Assembly: GCA_021810735.1 (NCBI GenBank)
Contig: JAJZIF010000320.1
Span: 1 to 5,163 of the forward strand
Source of the DNA: Acidobacteriota bacterium
GTDB taxonomy: Bacteria; Acidobacteriota; Terriglobia; Terriglobales; Acidobacteriaceae
DNA: 5,163 nucleotides
Reading direction: 5' to 3'
The notes beneath the pieces were generated by a model. The model searched no databases and was not told the origin of the DNA. It saw only the letters and a list, made by a program, of their open reading frames with translations. Both the position numbers and the translations under genes were made by a program. Below are positions 1 through 4,559 of the stretch, in pieces (positions within the stretch are counted from its first letter, which is position 1; every line of letters begins with the position of its first letter).

Positions 1-186
1 GCCATAGTGATTCATGGCATCGACGCGGTTGGTGGTGATGTCCATTTCGAAGACGGAGCCGTGCTCGCCGAGGTCGAAGACGCCTTCAACGGCTATGCCG
101 CGGAGGGTGAGGTCGTCGGCGAGTTGTCGATCCGTTGCTGCTAAGTTCGAAAGGTATTCTCTGAGCCAATTGGTGAGAATTTTCAC
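1..186 (-). CDS. pheT: Phenylalanyl-tRNA synthetase beta subunit, N-terminal 62 codons (partial)
   Basis: This is the start of the beta chain of the cytoplasmic (alphabeta)2 enzyme that charges tRNA-Phe; the gene continues past base 1. The 62 visible residues begin (M)KILTNWLREYL, then DLTLRGIAVEGV at about 25-36 and EMDITTNRVDAMNHYG at 47-62, which are the two halves of the PheT N-terminal module. In E. coli PheT the equivalents of these halves (GLEVDGVE and ISVTPNRAD) are separated by an OB-fold tRNA-binding domain of roughly 110 residues. Here only about ten residues separate them, so that domain seems absent. The start is GTG at 186: an in-frame TAA lies three codons upstream and the first in-frame ATG is at residue 48, inside a conserved motif. 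No clear Shine-Dalgarno is visible. The upstream small gene ends six bases before, so translational coupling is likely. Identification as pheT is firm, also from pheS nearby. Confidence 0.93.
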   Translation of the reverse strand, partial: MKILTNWLREYLSNLAATDRQLADDLTLRGIAVEGVFDLGEHGSVFEMDITTNRVDAMNHYG

Positions 187-192
187 TGAGTG

Positions 193-417
193 TTATCCCA
201 CGCTTTCACTATTAGTGCCTTTGTGCGGTAAATCACAGCCTGTTAAGGTGGGTTCCCCTTCAAAAAGAATATCTTGGCTACTGCCGCAAATGTCGCATTT
301 GATGGTGCGGTGTGGCTTTCCCCCGGTGCTCCTGCTGGCTAGCACCTTGAAGTGAAAGACCACCCCGCATGGACACGTAACATCGCGAGACCAAAATGCA
401 TCGGTTCCTTGCTCCAT
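193..417 (-). CDS. Small cysteine-rich zinc-ribbon-like protein between pheS and pheT (74 aa)
   Basis: I do not recognise a named family. The 74-aa product has C15-P-C17-G and C41-D-I-C44-G with 23 residues between the pairs, a CxC(G)...CxxC(G) layout typical of small zinc ribbons, plus an extra Cys61 and several histidines. It has no signal peptide or membrane segment, so it is probably cytoplasmic. Reality as a gene is supported by a strong Shine-Dalgarno (AAAGGAGG) four bases before the ATG, by its tight position 15 bases after the pheS stop and six bases before pheT, and by the paired cysteines. Base composition is unlike its neighbours: about 52% GC by hand count, against roughly 60-65% or more over much of pheS. 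This suggests later acquisition or relaxed codon selection. Expression should follow the pheST transcript. A role in Phe-tRNA synthetase function is possible from context only; a chance ORF is the less likely alternative. Confidence 0.68.
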   Translation of the reverse strand: MEQGTDAFWSRDVTCPCGVVFHFKVLASRSTGGKPHRTIKCDICGSSQDILFEGEPTLTGCDLPHKGTNSESVG

Positions 418-421
418 TCTG

Positions 422-429
422 CCTCCTTT
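422..429 (-). promoter_or_regulatory. Strong ribosome binding site for the inter-pheST small gene
   Basis: The minus strand reads AAAGGAGG here, four bases upstream of the ATG at 417. It lies in the 15-base gap after the pheS stop codon (433-435). This is one of the best Shine-Dalgarno matches in the window and is the main reason to accept the 74-codon ORF as translated. Confidence 0.7.
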
Positions 430-432
430 TCC

Positions 433-1542
433 TTACCTAAATTGCGCGAGAAATCTCTGATCGCCACTGTAGAGGAGGCTGATGTCGGTGATGCCGTACT
501 TCATCATGGCGATGCGGTCAACGCCCATGCCGAAGGCGAAGCCGCTGATCTTTTTGGGGTCGAAGGCGGGCTGCTTCTGCTGGGCGAAGCCGAAGACGGC
601 GGGGTCGACCATGCCGCAGCCGAGGAGCTCGATCCAGCCGGAGTACTTGCACTTGCGGCAGCCTTTGCCGCCGCAGAAGGGGCAGCTGATCTGGACGTCG
701 GCGCTGGGTTCAGTGAAAGGGAAGAACGACGGGAAGAAGCGTGTTTTCACGCTGGAGCCGAAGAGCTCCTTCATGGCGTGGTCGAGCGTGCCCTTGAGGT
801 CGGAAAACGTGATGTTCGTGTCGACGCAGAGGCCCTCGACCTGGTGGAAGATGGGCGAGTGGGTTGCGTCTGCCGCGTCGTTGCGGTGGACCTTGCCGGG
901 AATGACGATGCGCACGGGCGGCGGCTGCTGCTCCATGGTGCGAATCTGCACGGGCGAGGTGTGGGTGCGCATGAGCAGGCGGTCGCGCAGGGGCTTGCGC
1001 TCCTGTGCGGCGATGACGAGGGTGTCCTGGGTGTCGCGCGCGGGGTGGTTGGGCGGGAAGTTGAGGGACTCGAAGTTGTAGAAGTCGGTTTCGACCTCGG
1101 GGCCGACGCCGACGGAGTAGCCCATGCGCTGGAAGATGGCGATGATTTCGTTCATCGTCTTGATGAGCGGATGCTCGGCGCCGAGGCGGCGCGCGCGGCC
1201 GGGGAGGGTGATGTCAATGGATTCGGCATCGAGCGCGGAGGCGTGCGAGGCGGTGCTGGCGGCTTCGAGAGCGGTTTCTACTTTGGTTTTGAGCGTGTTA
1301 AAGCGCTGGCCGAGGAGCTTTTTCGCCTCGACGGGAGCGGCCTTGAGCCATGCGTCACTGATGGCCTTGAGACGGCCCTGCTTGCGGCCCAGCCAGTGGA
1401 GGCGGAAGGCTTCGACGGATTCGGCGGAGCCGGCATCGATGGCGCGGGCGGAAGCTTCGACCTCGCGGGCGAGAGCGGCGAAGGCGGCGTCGAGCTCGGC
1501 CTCGCTCCAGCCGGCAAGGGTTGGGATGGGTTGGTCGGACAT
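433..1542 (-). CDS. pheS: Phenylalanyl-tRNA synthetase alpha subunit
   Basis: Catalytic alpha chain of Phe-tRNA synthetase (class II): ATP + Phe + tRNA-Phe give Phe-tRNA. From the ATG at 1542 the protein is 369 aa, within or slightly above the usual bacterial range. Residues about 1-100 form the helical tRNA-contacting arm. The catalytic core begins near GRARRLGAEHPL at 115-126 (motif 1 region). The motif 2 region is MRTHTSPVQ at 191-199 with VHRNDAADATH at 218-228. FFPFTEPS lies at 273-280, and motif 3 is GFAFGMGVDRIAMMKYG at 334-350. A Cys4 insertion (C287, C290, C295, C298) before the GW..LLGCGMVDP segment looks like a zinc knuckle, as I recall from Bacteroidetes PheS. The frame stays open upstream to 1665, but those 41 codons do not resemble PheS and MSDQPIPTL is a typical short start; no good Shine-Dalgarno supports either. 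First gene of the pheS-small gene-pheT unit. It has a long antisense ORF that I regard as a composition artefact. Confidence 0.97.
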   Translation of the reverse strand: MSDQPIPTLAGWSEAELDAAFAALAREVEASARAIDAGSAESVEAFRLHWLGRKQGRLKAISDAWLKAAPVEAKKLLGQRFNTLKTKVETALEAASTASHASALDAESIDITLPGRARRLGAEHPLIKTMNEIIAIFQRMGYSVGVGPEVETDFYNFESLNFPPNHPARDTQDTLVIAAQERKPLRDRLLMRTHTSPVQIRTMEQQPPPVRIVIPGKVHRNDAADATHSPIFHQVEGLCVDTNITFSDLKGTLDHAMKELFGSSVKTRFFPSFFPFTEPSADVQISCPFCGGKGCRKCKYSGWIELLGCGMVDPAVFGFAQQKQPAFDPKKISGFAFGMGVDRIAMMKYGITDISLLYSGDQRFLAQFR

Positions 1543-1678
1543 GGTTACTGTTGAGGATAAATCAATGCAGGGCGGCCCGACGGCTGCCGCGGCCCACACT
1601 TTCGCGCAACGGACCCGTGACAGTATGGGGCGCACACGATCCATCGCGATGGAGACGGAGTGCATCTAGACTAGGGTC
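1543..1678. promoter_or_regulatory. Divergent spacer between pheS and the gamma-carbonic anhydrase gene
   Basis: This 136-base stretch must hold the start signals of both diverging units. I find no convincing -35/-10 pair on either strand. GTGACA at 1617-1622 could be a weak -35 for the plus strand, but no good -10 follows at 16-18 bases. The stretch contains a perfect 14-base palindrome at 1640-1653, described separately. If the pheS frame began at the upstream ATG at 1665, most of this spacer would be coding, which I consider unlikely. Confidence 0.45.
1640..1653. promoter_or_regulatory. Perfect palindrome, candidate operator
   Basis: TCCATCGCGATGGA equals its own reverse complement over all 14 bases. 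It sits 26 bases upstream of the ATG of the gamma-carbonic anhydrase gene and about 98 bases upstream of pheS, in the divergent spacer. Such a site could bind a dimeric regulator. GC-rich DNA can produce a 14-base palindrome by chance, and I do not recognise the motif as belonging to a known regulator. Confidence 0.3.
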
Positions 1679-2203
1679 ATGATTCGCGCATACCAGGGGC
1701 ATGTGCCCGTGATTCCGGAGAGCTGCTACGTCGATGTTTCGGCGCAGGTGATTGGCGATGTGGTGCTGGGAGAGAACTCGAGCGTGTGGATGAATGCTGT
1801 GGTGCGCGGGGATGTGCACTCGATCCGCATCGGGAGCAACAGCAACGTGCAGGATTGCGCGGTGCTGCACGGGATGCGGTACAAGCATTCGGTGGAAGTC
1901 GGCGACTGGGTGACGATTGGGCACAACGCGACGGTGCATGGCTGCCTTGTGGAAGACGCGTGTCTGATCGGGATGGGCGCGACAATTTTGAACGGCGCGC
2001 GCATCGGCGAGGGAAGCATCATTGCCGCCGGGGCGCTGATTCCGGAGGGTATGGTGATTCCGCCGCGGTCACTGGTGGCGGGGCTTCCGGGCAAGGTGAG
2101 GCGCGAACTGGGGGATGAGGATCGTGAGCAGATCCTGATGTACGCGAGGAACTACCTGGATTACACGAAGTTTTATCTGGAAGAGTGCAAGAACTGGAAG
2201 TGA
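1679..2203 (+). CDS. Gamma-class carbonic anhydrase-like protein (left-handed beta-helix, YrdA/PaaY type)
   Basis: A 174-aa hexapeptide-repeat protein, the usual length of the short gamma-carbonic anhydrase/YrdA/PaaY group. It would form a trimer of left-handed parallel beta-helices with zinc between subunits and interconvert CO2 and bicarbonate, if active. Hexapeptide-type repeats run from about residue 16 to 125. The zinc ligands expected for the family are present: H64 (AVLHG), H82 and H87 (IGHNATVHG). Also present are the conserved VVRGD at 41-45 and the QD pair at 58-59 that line the active site. A C-terminal helix (about 141-170) closes the trimer. The loop that carries the proton-shuttle glutamate in the archaeal Cam enzyme is short here, as in other YrdA-like members, so in vivo activity is uncertain. 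There is no signal peptide. The ATG at 1679 has only a weak AGGG two bases upstream. It appears monocistronic, convergent with the next gene. Confidence 0.93.
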   Translation: MIRAYQGHVPVIPESCYVDVSAQVIGDVVLGENSSVWMNAVVRGDVHSIRIGSNSNVQDCAVLHGMRYKHSVEVGDWVTIGHNATVHGCLVEDACLIGMGATILNGARIGEGSIIAAGALIPEGMVIPPRSLVAGLPGKVRRELGDEDREQILMYARNYLDYTKFYLEECKNWK

Positions 2204-2273
2204 AGCGGGCCGCGCAGGGGAGGGGATTGCGCGCGACGCGACCCGGATCAGGAAGATTGAGCAGTACGGCGAA

Positions 2274-2615
2274 TTACTTGATGTGCAGGTCGACGACTAC
2301 TTTGGAGCGGGTGACGAAGCTGCTGATGGTGCGTACGGGGCTTTTCCTGCCCTTGTAGGCTGCCCAGATTTGCATATCCACGTTGGCCGGTGTGTAGCCA
2401 AAGAGGTATTTGCCATTGCTCTGTGTGATGTAGGTGAGGATGTCCTTGGACTGTGTGTTTTTGAGATAAACGATCGCTCCGGAAAGGACCTGATCGTTTG
2501 GACCGAGCACGGTACCCTGGATCGTTCGGGTGGTTGCGGCTTGGGCTGCGGCGAAGGGCAGAACCAGAACGAACAGAACAAGGCAGAGCAGCGCGCCACG
2601 GTAACGACGATTCAT
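2274..2615 (-). CDS. Secreted carboxypeptidase-regulatory-like (beta-sandwich) protein
   Basis: A 113-aa exported protein. Residues 1-26 form a Sec signal peptide: RRYR, a hydrophobic run LLCLVLFVLVLPFAAA, then an AQA cleavage site. The mature part begins TRTIQGTVLGPNDQVLSGAIVYLKN, the signature of a carboxypeptidase regulatory-like / transthyretin-like Ig-fold domain. The rest (QSNGKYLFGYTP, then MQIWAAYKGRKS) fits the later strands, so one such domain fills the whole mature protein. These domains usually occur as parts of larger exported proteins such as TonB receptors; a free-standing one is probably a periplasmic or cell-surface binding or structural protein with no enzyme residues visible. 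Its ATG overlaps the stop of the upstream LysW-like gene (ATGA) and its Shine-Dalgarno lies inside that gene, so the two are translationally coupled. Target or ligand unknown. Confidence 0.85.
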   Translation of the reverse strand: MNRRYRGALLCLVLFVLVLPFAAAQAATTRTIQGTVLGPNDQVLSGAIVYLKNTQSKDILTYITQSNGKYLFGYTPANVDMQIWAAYKGRKSPVRTISSFVTRSKVVVDLHIK

Positions 2616-2806
2616 TCTTCCTCCTCATCGTCAGTGTAACCGCGGTCTTCGTCTTCGTAGTCTTCTTCGATGCGGGCCAGTTCGATAGGGTCGGTGCCGA
2701 CGACTTCGTACTCGGTGCCGCACTCGTCGCAGATTACGGTGTCGCCCTCGTCTACTTCGTCTTCGTCGAAGTCGAGGGGGGTATCACATTCTGGGCAAAT
2801 CGGCAT
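2612..2806 (-). CDS. LysW-like acidic zinc-ribbon protein (64 aa)
   Basis: A 64-aa protein beginning MPICPECDTPLDF with a second pair in ICDECGTEYEVVGTDP: C4, C7, C26 and C29 form a zinc ribbon. The CPEC...CDECG...EVVG.DP layout matches LysW/ArgW, the amino-group carrier protein whose C-terminal Glu is conjugated to alpha-aminoadipate or glutamate in carrier-dependent lysine or arginine synthesis. The canonical C-terminal EDWGE is missing; instead there is a long acidic tail (from about 47) ending DDEEEE. It is therefore a LysW-family relative, but its carrier function is unproven, and no lysX, lysZ or lysY neighbour is visible. The start at 2806 is set by AGGAGG five bases upstream; the frame extends upstream to 2983 without family similarity. 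It overlaps the following secreted-protein gene by four bases. Alternative roles are a small zinc or metal-handling protein or an RNA polymerase- or ribosome-associated acidic factor. Confidence 0.87.
   Translation of the reverse strand: MPICPECDTPLDFDEDEVDEGDTVICDECGTEYEVVGTDPIELARIEEDYEDEDRGYTDDEEEE
2620..2626 (-). promoter_or_regulatory. Shine-Dalgarno embedded in the LysW-like tail codons
   Basis: The minus strand reads GAGGAGG, then AAGA and the ATG at 2615. The same bases encode the last glutamates (GAG GAG GAA GAA, E61-E64) of the LysW-like protein, whose TGA overlaps the ATG. This decides the start of the secreted protein and implies coupled translation. Confidence 0.75.
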
Positions 2807-2940
2807 GAGATCCTCCTGCTGATACAGATTGCTCGCTGCGAGTTGGGTGTATGATCGCGACCAGATTGCTGGTACGACTAGGCTAGTTTTGAAAAAAGCC
2901 GCGCTTCCGTCAAGCGGTGCGAGAGTGGGGAAACAAAAAG
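2807..2940. promoter_or_regulatory. Divergent spacer between LysW-like gene and M28 peptidase gene
   Basis: This 134-base spacer must contain promoters for both directions. AGGAGG at 2812-2817 (minus strand) is the ribosome binding site of the LysW-like gene. Two short perfect inverted repeats with one-base centres are present: CTCGC-T-GCGAG at 2832-2842 and ACTAG-G-CTAGT at 2877-2887. An A-rich run lies at 2891-2896 (GAAAAAAG). I cannot assign a confident -35/-10 pair on either strand. The right end (2921-2930, GAGAGTGGGG) is the only purine-rich stretch near the peptidase start. Confidence 0.45.
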
Positions 2941-4446
2941 ATGAGACTATGGTCATTTTGGTTGCGTAGATGCCTGCTGCCAACTGCTGTGATGGTGGTT
3001 GCCGTCACAGCGCTGCCCGGCATGGCGCAGCAGCGGGATCTGTATGCGATTGGCGAGCCGGTGCAGCCAATGCCGGTGGATCCAGCGATCGTGCACGCAC
3101 TCCAGCAGGTTTCGGCGAAGAGGATTCACCAGACGATCGAGAAGCTGGTTTCTTTTCATACGCGGAGCACGCTTTCGATGGATGTGAAGGATCTGCCGCC
3201 GGGCGAAGGGATCAAGCCGGCGATTGCGTGGGTGACGGCGCAGTTTGAGGCGTATTCCAAGGCGTGCGGCGGTTGCCTGGAGGTGAAGCATGCCAGCTAT
3301 ACACAGATGCCGGGCAAGACGGGGTATTTGAAGCGGATTCCGGGACCGACCGTGATTACAGATACTTACGCGATTCTGCGGGGTACGGACCCGGCGGAGG
3401 CGAACCGGATCATCCTGGTGACGGGGCATCTGGATTCGCGGAACAGCAACAACTTTGACGGGCGCGGGGCGGCTCCAGGTGCGAACGACGACGGCAGCGG
3501 CACGGCCGTGAGTCTGGAATGCGCTCGGGTGCTGTCAAAGCTGCGGTTCCCGGCAACGCTGGTGTTTGTAGCCGAGGATGGCGAAGAGCAGGGTCTATTT
3601 GGGAGCAAGCATCTGGCCGAGGTGGCGAAGCAAGAGGGCTGGGACATTGAGGCCGTGCTGAACAACGACATTGTGGGCGGCGATACGACGCCGGGCGACA
3701 AGTTGCAGGACCACAGGGTGGTGCGTGTGTTTTCCGAGCCTGTTCCGGCGGATGCAACGCCGCAGCAGGTGCGGGAACTGCTGATGCTGGGGTATGGGAG
3801 CGATTCGCCGTCGCGAGAGGAAGCGCGGGCGGTGACGGAGGTGGCACGCAGCTATGCGAAGGCCTATGGGCCGGATGGCTTTGTGCATCCGGTGCTGGAG
3901 TTCCGGCTGGACCGCTTTTTGCGGGGCGGGGATCACTACTCATTCAACCAGGAGGGTTTCCCGGCGATACGGTTTACGGAGTGGCGGGAGAATTTTCATC
4001 ACCAGCACCAGAACGTGCGCGTCGTGGACGGCGTGCAGTACGGCGATCTGCCGCAGTTTGTGGATTTCCACTACGTGGCGAAGGTGGCCCGGATCAACGG
4101 CACCACGATGGCGTCGCTGGCGACAGCGCCTCCGCCTCCAGTGGACGTGAAGATTGTGGTGAGCAAGCTGGACAACAACTCGACGCTGGAATGGAAGAAC
4201 GGTCCGGGCGCGCCCACCGATACGCACTATATCGTGGTGTGGCGGCCGACGGCTGCTCCGGACTGGACGCGGCAGATTGACGCGGCGCAACTGGCGCACG
4301 TGCATGACGGCGCGTATGAGAAGAATGCGGATGGCAGTTACGTGGTGACGGTGCCTGTGTCAAAAGACAACGTGATTTTCGGCGTGGAGGCGGTTGGGGC
4401 GCACGGACAGCGGAGCACGGCGGTGGTCCCGATGCCGACGAGATAG
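2941..4446 (+). CDS. Secreted M28-family zinc aminopeptidase with C-terminal Fn3-like domain
   Basis: Predicted exported metallopeptidase of 501 aa acting on peptides in the periplasm or outside the cell. A signal peptide (about 1-29) has WLRRCLLP, a hydrophobic core and PGMA before QQRD. The M28 catalytic domain spans about 60-390. The two-zinc ligand set is complete: H163 in TGHLDS, bridging D183 in GANDDGSGTA, E216 in EDGEEQG with E215 as general base, D243 in NNDIVGGD, and H332 in GGDHYSF. The FHHQHQN stretch at about 352-358 is also typical of this subgroup. After a proline-rich linker (APPPP, about 396-400) comes a beta-rich region with LEWKN, YIVVWRP and GVEAVG, which fits a fibronectin type III-like domain. 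C109 and C112 (CGGC) could form a disulfide. I chose ATG 2941 because the signal peptide starts there; a GTG at 2917 would add eight residues, and neither has a well-spaced Shine-Dalgarno. Substrate not predictable. Confidence 0.93.
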   Translation: MRLWSFWLRRCLLPTAVMVVAVTALPGMAQQRDLYAIGEPVQPMPVDPAIVHALQQVSAKRIHQTIEKLVSFHTRSTLSMDVKDLPPGEGIKPAIAWVTAQFEAYSKACGGCLEVKHASYTQMPGKTGYLKRIPGPTVITDTYAILRGTDPAEANRIILVTGHLDSRNSNNFDGRGAAPGANDDGSGTAVSLECARVLSKLRFPATLVFVAEDGEEQGLFGSKHLAEVAKQEGWDIEAVLNNDIVGGDTTPGDKLQDHRVVRVFSEPVPADATPQQVRELLMLGYGSDSPSREEARAVTEVARSYAKAYGPDGFVHPVLEFRLDRFLRGGDHYSFNQEGFPAIRFTEWRENFHHQHQNVRVVDGVQYGDLPQFVDFHYVAKVARINGTTMASLATAPPPPVDVKIVVSKLDNNSTLEWKNGPGAPTDTHYIVVWRPTAAPDWTRQIDAAQLAHVHDGAYEKNADGSYVVTVPVSKDNVIFGVEAVGAHGQRSTAVVPMPTR

Positions 4447-4468
4447 TTGTCAGTCCCCGGTTGTCAGT
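4446..4468 (+). repeat. Short direct repeat GTTGTCAGT x2
   Basis: GTTGTCAGT occurs at 4446-4454 and again at 4460-4468, separated by CCCCG. It begins on the last base of the peptidase stop codon. I have the impression that runs of TTGTCAGT are common between genes in Acidobacteriota, but this is memory only. No coding potential. Confidence 0.55.
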
Positions 4469-4495
4469 TTGCGCTGGACGAGAGAGTTTCGATTC

Positions 4496-4521
4496 CCCCC
4501 ATCTCACCAGCGAGATGGGGG
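4496..4521. repeat. Perfect 10-bp stem-loop downstream of the peptidase gene
   Basis: CCCCCATCTC (4496-4505) and GAGATGGGGG (4512-4521) pair perfectly around the six-base loop ACCAGC. It lies 49 bases after the peptidase stop and 38 bases before the next start. No T-run follows on either strand, so it is not a classical intrinsic terminator. It could be an RNA-stabilising or attenuating hairpin, or a copy of a dispersed REP-like element; the trailing GCACC resembles intergenic repeats I recall from Acidobacteriota. Confidence 0.6.
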
Positions 4522-4559
4522 CACCGGCTGAGTTTTGGGAGATTTGAGAGAATCGGGAT

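Noticed and set aside
14..355. A 113-codon plus-strand frame across the pheT start and small gene
   Set aside because: It is antisense to the clear PheT N-terminus, with no recognisable motif and no good ribosome binding site.
352..1554. A 400-codon open frame on the plus strand antisense to pheS
   Set aside because: Its product is a low-complexity, Ala/Gly/Glu/Val-rich sequence without domains. It mirrors pheS codons of a GC-rich gene, whose conserved motifs are clear on the other strand.
1543..1665. N-terminal extension of pheS by 41 codons
   Set aside because: The extra residues show no similarity to PheS N-termini and would fill the divergent spacer; MSDQPIPTL at 1542 is the typical start.
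1543..1678. A Phe-responsive leader or T-box upstream of pheS
   Set aside because: I see no Phe-rich leader peptide, no T-box consensus and no terminator/antiterminator hairpins.
2206..2245. Imperfect GC-rich inverted repeat (CGGGCCGCG / CGCGACCCG) between the convergent carbonic anhydrase and secreted-protein genes as a terminator
   Set aside because: Nine pairs with one mismatch, a 22-base loop and no T-run on either side; too weak in such GC-rich DNA to annotate.
2807..2983. Upstream extension of the LysW-like gene by 59 codons
   Set aside because: LysW-type proteins start directly before the first CPxC, and AGGAGG is ideally spaced for the ATG at 2806.
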